A stretch of 64,000 bases of DNA from positions 1 to 64,000 of the forward strand of contig NW_022985734.1 of the NCBI RefSeq assembly GCF_902459465.1, in the 5' to 3' direction. The notes below the pieces were generated by a model. The model was given only the letters and a program-made list of their open reading frames with translations. It was not told the origin of the DNA and made no database searches. The first letter of the stretch is position 1. Each line of letters begins with the position of its first letter. Shown one piece after another: positions 11,501-20,557 of the stretch. The stretch is from Asterias rubens. Lineage: Eukaryota; Echinodermata; Asteroidea; Forcipulatida; Asteriidae. Position numbers and translations under genes: made by a program.

Positions 11501-12341
11501 TAGTTGCTGGTGTGGCAAGAGATCCGGTCCCCGGAGATTCGGGTCCCCCATATGGGAAACTGTGTACAAACTTCTGCTGATAGCGCCCTCTTTTGAATCA
11601 TCCTCCTCCAGCCCATGGTAGTTTTCCATTTAGGGGACAAAATCTCTAAAAGAAAGATTTCTCTTAGAGCACCGCCATCCAATTTGCTTCTCAAATGTGC
11701 CTCCTACGGGGTGCGACAAGGCCAAGATTATTCTACTTTCAAGGTAACCCGTACAACGCTTTGTGGGTTATAAACGCATAATTGGTAAACAAACAGAGAC
11801 TTGAGTATCAATTGAAACTCGCATCATAAATAAAGAATTCAAATTTTGAGTTGTTACCCATACACACCGATGAGTGTTAGCAATGTACACTCAATACTTA
11901 TACATGTACTAGTGGCATTAACAAACTGGGTCCAATTTCGTAGAGCTGCTTAAGCGCAAAAATAGCTAAGCAAAACAAACCTATAAATGCTTACCAGGAT
12001 AAGGTTACCAGCAGCACTACCATGTCACATGTACATTTTGAGACTGGTATCCTGCTCATTTCTGATAAGAAACGTTGAATATTATTCTGTATGTTCTGCT
12101 TAAGCACCTCTATGAACTTGGACCCTGATCTCAGGCACTTCGTATAATGATCTGCAGCTAATAAACTACTCTTAATGTTTAACTCTTGTTTCTCATTTAA
12201 AAGAAAATAAATGATTGACATAGATTCTAAGCAATACATTGGTATCTATAACGTGTACTCACCAACAGACCGGGTACGTACTGTGGTCAGCAAGCAAGCC
12301 ACAAAAGTCCACATCACGTTCATCTGACCTGTCCTTTTCAT
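8574..12341 (-). CDS. CUB and LDLa domain single-pass membrane protein with PPPY motif
   Basis: Four exons on the minus strand, all phase-matched: 12263-12341, 10587-11003, 10021-10155 and 8574-9082, giving 379 aa. Residues 1-26 form a signal peptide (hydrophobic WTFVACLLTTV). Residues about 41-160 are a CUB domain (CGDTIEGTLSG start, LCGLVKP, NQVFLTLRS, FSISYTAF). Residues 166-210 are an LDL receptor class A repeat with six Cys (FCIDKSLVCDGEQNC). A transmembrane helix spans about 223-249 and is followed by the stop-transfer KRVRSKRAR. The cytoplasmic tail is Ser/Arg/Pro-rich, with a PPPY motif at 341-344 that could bind WW-domain ubiquitin ligases, as in LDLRAD-type proteins. It probably sits at the cell surface as a receptor or adaptor; the ligand is unknown. 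The introns hold repeats and a hairpin. Confidence 0.85.
9182..9335. repeat. 154-bp hairpin-forming inverted repeat in an intron
   Basis: The left arm starts ACTTCAGAAAAGTTGT and runs through ATCTTGAACCTCTTCT. The right arm is its near-perfect complement, from AGAAGAGGTTCAAGAT to ACAACTTTTCTGAAGT. Arms are about 68 bp with a short AT-rich loop. It could be a small MITE or a hairpin RNA source. Confidence 0.75.
10261..10570. repeat. Tetranucleotide-type simple repeats (TAGG, then CAGTCACT-like)
   Basis: A pure TAGG run (10271-10300) passes into a long degenerate tract of CAGTCACT and TAGTCACT units. It ends directly next to the splice donor of the CUB exon at 10581-10586. Confidence 0.85.
11040..11215. 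mobile_element. Family C MITE fragment
   Basis: Holds AGGGTCTAGGTACTTTTTG, AACACAATGTCCACATT, GAAAGCTTCCC and the perfect small palindrome TTTTCGTCTCAGGAGACGAAAA. One arm is missing. Confidence 0.65.
11928..12125. mobile_element. MITE-like element, family B
   Basis: The ends are GGGTCCAATTTCGTAGAG and CTCTATGAACTTGGACCC, complementary apart from a few changes. Non-coding, inside the first intron of the CUB-LDLa gene. Confidence 0.7.
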
Positions 12342-13114
12342 GTTTGAGAAAATTATATTGTCCCTGACGTTTCGATTACCAACAACAAGTTTTTTGGCTA
12401 GGGCCGATATTCCACGGCCGTTTGCTGTATCTTTTTGGGTTGGCCAAGGTAGCCAGTCAATATTGGTGGGAGGGACAACACAACAATTAAGTAGCCAAAA
12501 TCAATTTTAAGAAGTTTGAATTTTTAGTGTAGCGTTGTGTAATCCAGTATTACCGTGGAGGTACAACATACTGAACTGTATATACAGACGTTTGAGGTCC
12601 ACGGCCAAGGAGCGATGCCGTGCGTAATCCAGTAGCTGAATGTAGCCACCTGTTCAATGCTTTCTGCGTAACACCGGTAGCTGCAATGTTGCTGACGACC
12701 TGCGTAATACTAGTAGCTGTAAACTTGATTGGAATCATCTGCGTATTCCGGTGACTGAATGTTCCTGTCATTGGTTCCAATAAACTATAAACCAAGAATG
12801 ATTTCCGCACATTCCGGTAGCCCTGTGTCCGTTGATATAACAGCAGGTGTTCCATCAATGTTTACAAGTTAACATTAAGTTTACGTCCGCCATAGTAATT
12901 GTACATACAAAATGTGTCTGCCTTTATCAGATGAATTGTTGCGTTACAGTTTTATCTTCAGAATGAGCAAATGAGTCACTAATAATCCATCGAGAATGAC
13001 TAAACGTGGTTCCCCTCCATGCAAACCAATGGTGTTTAATACTCACTTTTCAATCACTTGAAATACCATAATAACTCAAAGGAGAGCTTCACACACAAAA
13101 CATACACATTGAAT
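12342..13114. other. Upstream region of the CUB-LDLa gene with a degenerate TGCGTAAT repeat
   Basis: Between 12600 and 12850 the motif TGCGTAATnCnGTAGCTG recurs every 40-60 bp in diverged form (near 12607, 12665, 12701 and 12739). The promoter of the minus-strand gene should lie here. I see no convincing TATA box and no coding exon. Confidence 0.45.
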
Positions 13115-13312
13115 CGATATTCTACTGGATACGTGGCTCTGTTCCCTTGAGTTTTTGAGTTTTCACACCGTGACGCAGAGTTTACGGGCACACCTTGGCA
13201 CAACAGCTCAACCAAACGATATTCTACTGGATACGTGGCTCTGTTCCCTTGAGTTTTTGAGTTTTCACACCGTGACGCAGAGTTTACGGGCACACCTTGG
13301 CACAACAGCTCA
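13115..13312. repeat. Two tandem copies of a 104-bp unit abutting the right transposon copy
   Basis: The unit starts CGATATTCTACTGGATACG at 13115 and again at 13219, and each copy ends CACAACAGCTCAA. The second copy is interrupted by the start of transposon sequence at about 13310, through the short shared stretch CAAGCCTACAGG. Confidence 0.85.
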
Positions 13313-14520
13313 AGCCTACAGGAGACTACTTACCACTGTAAGGGAAAACTTCCCCCTTACTGAGATAGTGGTAAGTGGTATTTTACCCCGTTCAGATGAT
13401 AGCCGACTTAATCTATCTCGGGTAATGCACAATATTAAGCTGGCCAATATTTGTCACAATTTTTCACATTGCAAGTTTTTAGATTTCAGTGACATGTTCC
13501 ATGAATGCCATCTTGCTAAAGATGGACTTCATCTTAACTGGGACGGAAATTACCTCTTTAGCCGGCTTATACAGAAGCAATTAGAGAAAATGTCAAAACC
13601 CATAGACCCTCGTGGTACACCCCAACCCCATTGTCCACATGAGCTGAAGAAACTGGTCCGAACACCGAGGAAGAAAATCTCAGCGAAATGCCCAAAGACC
13701 AAGCGGTGCATTGACATCCCAAAGCCTCCCACAAGTTCCAGTACAACCTCAAAGACATCGGACACCACTAAGCCTCCTCCTTCTGTCACAACCAAGCCTC
13801 CCAAAATGTCAAGAAAACAGAGGAAGTCAAGACAAGTCATCGAGGACAGAGAAGGTTTTTTGCAGCTTGGGAGGAGTTTGTCTAGTACCAAACCAGTGAT
13901 GTACTTCATCAAACCTTATGTGGCTATGGCCACAATACGGTATGAGGAGGTCAACAGCAATTTTCACCATTCTCGAGGTGCTTCACACCAACAAGTGCGC
14001 CTTCCGAAGGCAGAGACACCTTATGTTGCATCACGCAAGCAAGGGAAGAGGCGACGCAAAAGAAAAAAGCAAATCGTGAAAAGACGGAGGCGGCGAAAAT
14101 GGAAGGTTAGTTTATAAATTTTTATAGCAATCATTAAGGTTTTCAATTGGCCATGTAAGGTCTGACAATTTAGAACCTTATTACGTTGCATTTTCAATGG
14201 ATACAGTTTTTTTTCTGCACTGAGATGTTTTCCTTTCCTGGAAATGAAAAGGTTTTAACAAACAAATTTGAAGCACCTGGCCAAGAAGATTTAAGATTGT
14301 TTTGTTGCAAATATTTCATCTATTTTTCTGTTCATTTATATTTTTTGTTTTAGTCTTTCTGCACTATAGCATTAATTTGCATTGTTTGTTCGTGTGATGT
14401 TTTGTTATTTAAGTGTGTATACACGTATTCATTTTACACAGGTACCTTGGGAGGCTTCAGTCAAGTTTTCCTGGAGGAATGATGGGCAAATGGACAACAA
14501 CAAAACAGGAAGCCAAGGAG
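13310..14520 (+). CDS. Right transposon copy: truncated SGNH-like domain, basic linker and short exon
   Basis: Sequence homologous to the left copy begins at about 13310, inside the SGNH domain after the GDS and GTNN blocks. The catalytic Ser is therefore missing here. The remainder has DGLHLNWDGN and runs without interruption into the Pro/Thr-rich and Lys/Arg-rich linker up to the donor at 14105|14106. A 336-bp intron follows, then a 79-nt exon (14442-14520, starting VPWEASVKFSWRND). The start of the long open frame upstream of 13310 lies in unrelated tandem repeat and is accidental. The exon ends in phase 1. That phase fits the main frame only if the 20-nt spacer 14521-14540 is removed. Confidence 0.65.
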
Positions 14521-14540
14521 GTAACAATATGTCATTGCAG
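14521..14540 (+). other. 20-nt GT...AG spacer between the upstream exon and the main transposon frame
   Basis: The spacer begins GTAACA and ends TTGCAG, like an intron but only 20 nt long. Removing it fuses the upstream frame (…KTGSQG) with the main frame (GVKQSQ…). Leaving it in gives a stop just after the exon. The left copy has 19 nt at the same place. Whether it is spliced is unproven. Confidence 0.5.
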
Positions 14541-14542
14541 GG

Positions 14543-17500
14543 GTGAAGCAATCTCAAGGGGGTTCAAAACGAGCTCGACCCCCTTGTCAGAAAGTTGAGT
14601 GTGGTCCGTGCCAAATTTGCTCAAGATCCAGTACAAAATGGACCCATCTTAGCATCTTGAGCAACTCAAAGGTTAAACAATATTTTAGAACTTACTTGCC
14701 ACATTTGAGTGAGGATGGTTGCATTTGTAATGCATGCAGGCACAAATTTACAAAAAAAAGTAACAATCCAGTCTATACGCCAGAAAAAACAAGATCTAAG
14801 CAAAGACCTCTTTGTTACCTTAACAAATATGACATGTGTTCAACAGTTTCAGTGGCAGATAGCTCTATTTCTTTGGAAACTTTTCAATCCTGTTTTCCAA
14901 CCATTGACTGTTTATTTATACCAAGCTGTGTTTCTTTGTGCAGTTTACACAAATCTTTCATATACAACATTCAGTCAAATGCAAAGTGTGTGGTTTGTGG
15001 TGTCATTCTGGTTAATTGTAGAAGGTATGCATGTACAAATCTGGATATTAACAATGCATATCTGCAACTAAATATTTCAATTGACGAGGTAACAATTACT
15101 ACTTTCAGTTCTCTTTGCTTTACTTGCTATTCTGTCGCTAAAAGGAAAGTAGTACCTGTTACACGTTTGGAGGATGTTGAGTTAAGTTTAGAGAGTCATA
15201 AAGAAATGTCACACACAAGAACAGCACTTTGCATGACCTGTAAGGAAATTTGTAAGCTATGCAACAGTCATGAGGCGTTTCTTCTTGCAGACATGTACGA
15301 TTTATTTGTATCTTTACTAAAACTCAAATGTGGTGAGGCAAGTTGTCTTGAATCATGTAAGCGAAGTTCTAGATGGTTGTTGTCTGGAATTTTTGAGATA
15401 TTTGGGGACTTGATAGAAGTGCACAAGATGTCTACACGTAAATACAGCACTTTATTACTTTACAAGGACCTTAATTTCAGAAAGGCCTTGCATTTGTCAT
15501 GTGCCAAATTACGGTATCATTCTAAAAGAAGTGGGGATGAGATGTTCTCTGAAGATTTTAAACCCACATTAAATTCTGAAAGAGATATCAATAAGATGGC
15601 TCTTTATTTCCTGCCTCATATAAATAGAAAACTCAAGCACCAATCTGGAGAGATCACTAAACACTACACACAAAATCTAATGGAAACTGGCTCTTTTAAC
15701 TTTGATTCCCTGTTCGACATGATTGACCCAGAAGTGTGGAATACTGTTTCTTTGTTGACTGCAAACAACGATGAGTTAAAATATTTCAGTGAATGTGGAT
15801 CATTGTTTGGAAATGGCAAGCTTGTTTTCCCAAGCTACTCAAAACCACATGGAAGACAGCGACGCAACAGAAGAATAATTCTCATTATGGTTATGCAGTT
15901 CACTTACAATGAATCCAACAACTATCCATTTCATATTGTCATTGCAAATTGTGTGAAACGACTTTCACATTCATCAAAACTAATTAAATTGTTGAATCAG
16001 TCTGGCTTCTGCACTTCTGAAGACACTTTAGATAGATTCTTAGAAACCATAAAACAGCTTCGCCAACAGTCGGGTTTACTTTCTACACTAGAATCCAATA
16101 CTTTTACCATAGTAAGTGTTGATAATATTGATGTTCTTGCTAGCAGTGCTGCAGTCACATCACAGGGTTTAGGAAGAAGTTGGCATGGAACATCGGTCAT
16201 GGCACAACAGCCAAAACCCTTGACAGAAAAACTCTCCCCCACTGGAGAACTGATTGACATTATTGGACAAAAATCTTCTCCAATAACCTCTGACTTTCAA
16301 ACTGTACAAGTATATGGAGATGGGCGTTGCCTGTACAGATGCATTGCATCTTACAGCAATTCCAATATACTACTTTGTAAACGGAATGAGGTTGGTATAC
16401 CTGTTGATCAAACTATGTTCCATTTAGAGCAGCAATTTGCAGATTACTTCAGATATTCTGTTTGTCAACATTTAGAACAACATCTCGAACTTTTAGAAGA
16501 ACTTCCAGAGGGAATTAAACAGGTGCTTTTGGAATCTTCAAATGATCAATTTTATTCTTCATTTTCTGAAAAAGTTGCTGATGGCAGAAACTCTGGCACC
16601 TATGCTGGTCATTTGGAGATGTGTTCTCTAGCATGTGTATTACGTACAGATATATGTGTTTATCAGAAAACTGTCCACGGTCTGACACTAGTTGCAAGAT
16701 ATCCCACTAAGCCAATGTCCATGTATCACATCTGTTTACTGTACCGTCCCGGATCAAATGCTATTACAAGTCATTTTGATTTAATGTATCATGGTAGTTG
16801 TCGACCAAACTGCCAAATTCTACTTGATACAAATGACACAACATTCAATAAATGGCATGATGGAGTAAAAGGTTTTGGAGGTTTGATAAAACCAAATTTA
16901 CTAGATTTTGTTTCGGGTAGTCCACAAGAAGCTATCCAGAGGACATGTGATGACAGGCAATTGCATCCTCAGGCTTCTGCTGATGGTGAGGAAACGAGTA
17001 GTTCATCTGAACGTTATTTTACACCATCATTGATCATGGACGCACCCAAAAAACCTTCAGTAAGAAGAAAACTTAGCCCATCAAATCTCAACGTTCCTGA
17101 AAAAGGACATTTTGCTACCCCATTTTTCAAAACTTTCATTCGTCAACAGTTGTCAGTGAGTACTTTTTTTCCATCTGGCGAAGAAAAGCTTCAGCAGAAG
17201 CAACTTCACTATGACATGTTTATGCACATTTCAGAAAGATACGTTTCTGTTGTTGATGTAACAAAACATACTGTCCCTGGACTGAAGTGTAACATGTTAC
17301 TGCATTCAAAGGCCCGATGTAAAAAATCAAAGTTTTCTTACATTTATGTACTCAATGAGAAAGCTGACTGTGCTCAAACTGTAAAATCGGTCATTGGTCT
17401 TCTGTATGACCTTTTCAAAATTTCAAAATCCATTAACCACCTCGTTATTGCAGGTGATGGTGCAACAGTTAAGATATTGTTGGATGTAAAGAAAGAATAT

Positions 17501-20500
17501 GGTGAAGTATTGGACTGGGTTATACCCTATTTAGGTGATTGGCATGTATTGAAGAACTTTCAAGAAGTTGTAATGAAAGTGTTTTGGGATGCCGGCTTAA
17601 AGGACATCGCCAAGTTAACCCACAAAAATAGTACCTTGAACAATTTGAAAACTTGCAGTAATTTCAAAAGAACACATAGGTTTCTATTACAAGTTTATGA
17701 GGCAATTTATGTTCATCAATTCAAGTGTTTTCTGGATTGTAGAGATGGAAAAGATGAAAGTTCCATCTCTAATGAAGCTTTCCATAAAATTGTCACAAAC
17801 GTTGTGGAGCAAGTGCATATTCAAGGTGATTTCTGTGATTATTTTGATATTGAGGAGTTTGTGTCTAAGGTACATATGCCACTTCATGGGTGTCTACCAA
17901 CTTTGCTTGATGAATTCAATGAATTTTGTATCAAAATGGCTGAGAAGTATGAAACTTTCAAATTTTGGAATAGGTTTCTGAAAGAAGATTGTTTCTGCTA
18001 TATTCAGTTGTGGATAGCCATGCGAACGGGTAATTGGAATTTGCGTCTAGGTGCCCTAAAAGAAATGGGTCCTTTATTCCATGCCTTTGATAGGCAGAAC
18101 TACTCTAAAATGATTCCAATTCACCTGAGTCAAATGCATGGCCTACCAACCTACATATTAGACCATTTCAGAAACGGGGCGTTTGTTTCTAGTATACGTG
18201 GATTTAACTTTTCATCTGTTGGGATAGATGAAGCTCATGAAATGCTGATTAACAAAGACTGTAAAATGGCACTGTCTAGAAGCTTACCAACAAACATGGA
18301 AAAAATTTCCGGAACCTTGGAGTTTCAGGCTCAACTCCTTGACAACTTTCAAAGTCAATTGTCTGATTCTATTTTTAAACCTCTTCAGAGAGATTTTGCT
18401 CCATCTGTCATAATGTCTGAATTACAAAATGTTAAGGCATATTTTTCAAAGGTTTCCAGTTGTTCTATGTTCAGTGAAGATCAAGCACATACTCTTTACC
18501 ACCCTTTTGAACACACACCTGCCTCTGCAGTTCAACAGAAAGCTCTACTATCATACAGAGAGGTTGGAAACTCATCTTACGACACTTACGTGCGATTTAA
18601 TATTTTGAATGAAACCAGCACTGCCAAACCTGTCATTAGAAAGCATAGGCTGAAAACATTTGCCAAAGACAAAGTAACGAAGAGAACGATAAATTACTTA
18701 GAAAAGGAAAAAAAAATGATTACTCTTTGTTACAAAAGAACAATCTCATTTTCTGAACAGCACAACCAGCCTATTCATCAGCTTTTCCAATTTATTGAAA
18801 CTCCTCGAGCACTATGTACTCCTTCAGGCTTGCCGAGCAAAGGGGCTAAGTATATTATGTATAACCTCTTTGGCAAGAGATATTCACAATCATTTTCACC
18901 TATCACAGAGAACCACACTTTCCCACCTGGGACCTGTCTAATTGCAGAAGGAATGAACATCATATACATTAATCCACTGCCTGGTTTTAGATGTTTTGCA
19001 GAATATGCTTCGCTCATTGTGTCAAGATGGGTAACACCCTTTTTCAAAAAAAAGTATAAGGAAGTACGAATTCTCTTTGACCAGGTTCGCTCGCAAGGAA
19101 TCTCTCCAAAGGGCTTTGAGAGAGAACGACGAGATGCTGGCCAAGATGACGATATTGAAGTGTTTGATTCAATAACTGATCAAACACCTCTGCCTCAAAA
19201 TTGGTCAAAATTTCTCAAAGTGCGAACAAATAAACGAAAGTTATGCCAATATCTGTCTAATAAGTTAATAGACATTGTTTCAGCATCTTTTCAAACAACA
19301 GATCAAAAGTTTGTCACTTCTGGAGGTTTTCTGTCCAATGCCCCCGAAAGAACAGAATGGACAGGCAAATGTGTTACCTTGGCTGGCATATCATCACACA
19401 GTATCATTCATAATCATGAAGAAAGTGATACCCAAATATGGTTACATGTTAATGATACATCATGCTCATATGTTCATGTTTACTCTGTAGACAGGGATGT
19501 AGGCATGATAGGTTTGCCGTTATCTTTTGAGGGTAAAATAATAACAATTCAGTACAAGGCATCTGGAACTGATGACAAATATCTAAACCTAAACATACTG
19601 AGAACTGCATTAAGCAGAGATTCAGATCTGGCCCCACTAGTGAAGCATGGTTGCGATGTTCACAAAATAATGCAAATGCTATATATTTGCACTGGCTGTG
19701 ATTTTGTATCTTACTTTGCAAGACTTGGAAAGACAACATTCCTGAAAGTGTTTCTTCAGTTTGCAGAATTTATTTCAGGAAGTAGTTCTACTCAAACTGA
19801 TGGCCAGTTGTGTTTTGATGATGTACAATTTAACCATGATCGAGGGCTTCTTTCGTTTTATCGATTGGTTGGTTGTGTTTACTTCCAAGCCAACCGTGCA
19901 TCTTTGAATCAACATGCTAGTAATCCTGTAGAACTATTTGATAGCATTCAGTCATCTTCCATTGTAGATCATCATTCAAAGTTTCTTTCCATTATCCGTA
20001 AAGCTTCTTGGCAAGGTGTTTATGAAGACACTCTTCTTCCTTCCGACACTGCACTGTCTTTTCACTGGCTGAGGTCATGTTGGGTGAGCCATGTTTGGGG
20101 TAAATCACTCCAACCAATTTTTAATTACCCTGACTTAAACTTATATGGATGGGAGCACATTCTTGATTCTGGAGAGGTAACAATTAAATGGGATTCTACA
20201 TCAAATATGGAGAGAATACGTAAAAATGTACTTCACTTAACCAGAGGTTGTTCATGTGCTAAGAACAAATGTTCAAGTCGCCAATGTAAGTGCAAAAAAA
20301 TTAATGAAGCATGTGGCCCAGGTTGCACATGTAGAAATTGTGAAAACCGTCCTGTGCAAAGTACGCCAATTGTCTCTGTTCAAGATGGTGAGCAAACATT
20401 TTCTGATGATGAATCGGTGAGTTCATCCATCAGCTTAATTGGTGATGATCATGAATTAGATGAAGATGAGGTTCTTACTATATCAAGAAAGGGTCAAGAA

Positions 20501-20557
20501 GTGCAAGTTGTTGACAACCCATTTTCAGATGATAGTTTGTCAGGGGAGGAGTTTTAG
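14543..20557 (+). CDS. 2004-codon main frame of a transposon-like element: OTU, DUF6589-like, PIN/FEN1-like and CXC domains
   Basis: One uninterrupted frame; residue numbers count from the first in-frame codon after the spacer, since no Met start is evident. Residues 15-67 are Cys/His fingers (CGPCQIC, CICNACRHKF). About 525-555 has VDNIDV and RSWHGTS. About 590-745 is an OTU cysteine protease: GDGRCLY with Cys596, then HFDLMY with a candidate His. About 960-1250 is DUF6589-like: VIAGDGATVK, GDWHVLKNF (Asp999, His1001), RTGNWNLRLGALK, FDRQNYSKMIP and DEAHEMLINKD, plausibly an RNase-H-fold transposase core. About 1505-1830 is PIN/FEN1-like with acidic motifs EESDTQ, DRDVGM and TGCD. About 1903-1933 is a Tesmin/TSO1-like CXC repeat (GCSCAKNKCSSRQCKCKK). 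An acidic tail ends it. Family assignments are from memory of motifs. Transposition is inferred from the second, inverted copy. Confidence 0.75.
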   Translation: MKQSQGGSKRARPPCQKVECGPCQICSRSSTKWTHLSILSNSKVKQYFRTYLPHLSEDGCICNACRHKFTKKSNNPVYTPEKTRSKQRPLCYLNKYDMCSTVSVADSSISLETFQSCFPTIDCLFIPSCVSLCSLHKSFIYNIQSNAKCVVCGVILVNCRRYACTNLDINNAYLQLNISIDEVTITTFSSLCFTCYSVAKRKVVPVTRLEDVELSLESHKEMSHTRTALCMTCKEICKLCNSHEAFLLADMYDLFVSLLKLKCGEASCLESCKRSSRWLLSGIFEIFGDLIEVHKMSTRKYSTLLLYKDLNFRKALHLSCAKLRYHSKRSGDEMFSEDFKPTLNSERDINKMALYFLPHINRKLKHQSGEITKHYTQNLMETGSFNFDSLFDMIDPEVWNTVSLLTANNDELKYFSECGSLFGNGKLVFPSYSKPHGRQRRNRRIILIMVMQFTYNESNNYPFHIVIANCVKRLSHSSKLIKLLNQSGFCTSEDTLDRFLETIKQLRQQSGLLSTLESNTFTIVSVDNIDVLASSAAVTSQGLGRSWHGTSVMAQQPKPLTEKLSPTGELIDIIGQKSSPITSDFQTVQVYGDGRCLYRCIASYSNSNILLCKRNEVGIPVDQTMFHLEQQFADYFRYSVCQHLEQHLELLEELPEGIKQVLLESSNDQFYSSFSEKVADGRNSGTYAGHLEMCSLACVLRTDICVYQKTVHGLTLVARYPTKPMSMYHICLLYRPGSNAITSHFDLMYHGSCRPNCQILLDTNDTTFNKWHDGVKGFGGLIKPNLLDFVSGSPQEAIQRTCDDRQLHPQASADGEETSSSSERYFTPSLIMDAPKKPSVRRKLSPSNLNVPEKGHFATPFFKTFIRQQLSVSTFFPSGEEKLQQKQLHYDMFMHISERYVSVVDVTKHTVPGLKCNMLLHSKARCKKSKFSYIYVLNEKADCAQTVKSVIGLLYDLFKISKSINHLVIAGDGATVKILLDVKKEYGEVLDWVIPYLGDWHVLKNFQEVVMKVFWDAGLKDIAKLTHKNSTLNNLKTCSNFKRTHRFLLQVYEAIYVHQFKCFLDCRDGKDESSISNEAFHKIVTNVVEQVHIQGDFCDYFDIEEFVSKVHMPLHGCLPTLLDEFNEFCIKMAEKYETFKFWNRFLKEDCFCYIQLWIAMRTGNWNLRLGALKEMGPLFHAFDRQNYSKMIPIHLSQMHGLPTYILDHFRNGAFVSSIRGFNFSSVGIDEAHEMLINKDCKMALSRSLPTNMEKISGTLEFQAQLLDNFQSQLSDSIFKPLQRDFAPSVIMSELQNVKAYFSKVSSCSMFSEDQAHTLYHPFEHTPASAVQQKALLSYREVGNSSYDTYVRFNILNETSTAKPVIRKHRLKTFAKDKVTKRTINYLEKEKKMITLCYKRTISFSEQHNQPIHQLFQFIETPRALCTPSGLPSKGAKYIMYNLFGKRYSQSFSPITENHTFPPGTCLIAEGMNIIYINPLPGFRCFAEYASLIVSRWVTPFFKKKYKEVRILFDQVRSQGISPKGFERERRDAGQDDDIEVFDSITDQTPLPQNWSKFLKVRTNKRKLCQYLSNKLIDIVSASFQTTDQKFVTSGGFLSNAPERTEWTGKCVTLAGISSHSIIHNHEESDTQIWLHVNDTSCSYVHVYSVDRDVGMIGLPLSFEGKIITIQYKASGTDDKYLNLNILRTALSRDSDLAPLVKHGCDVHKIMQMLYICTGCDFVSYFARLGKTTFLKVFLQFAEFISGSSSTQTDGQLCFDDVQFNHDRGLLSFYRLVGCVYFQANRASLNQHASNPVELFDSIQSSSIVDHHSKFLSIIRKASWQGVYEDTLLPSDTALSFHWLRSCWVSHVWGKSLQPIFNYPDLNLYGWEHILDSGEVTIKWDSTSNMERIRKNVLHLTRGCSCAKNKCSSRQCKCKKINEACGPGCTCRNCENRPVQSTPIVSVQDGEQTFSDDESVSSSISLIGDDHELDEDEVLTISRKGQEVQVVDNPFSDDSLSGEEF

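Noticed and set aside
13155-13310. N-terminal 50 residues of the open frame that starts in the 104-bp tandem repeat
   Set aside because: The sequence simply translates the tandem repeat and meets the transposon by accident at the junction.
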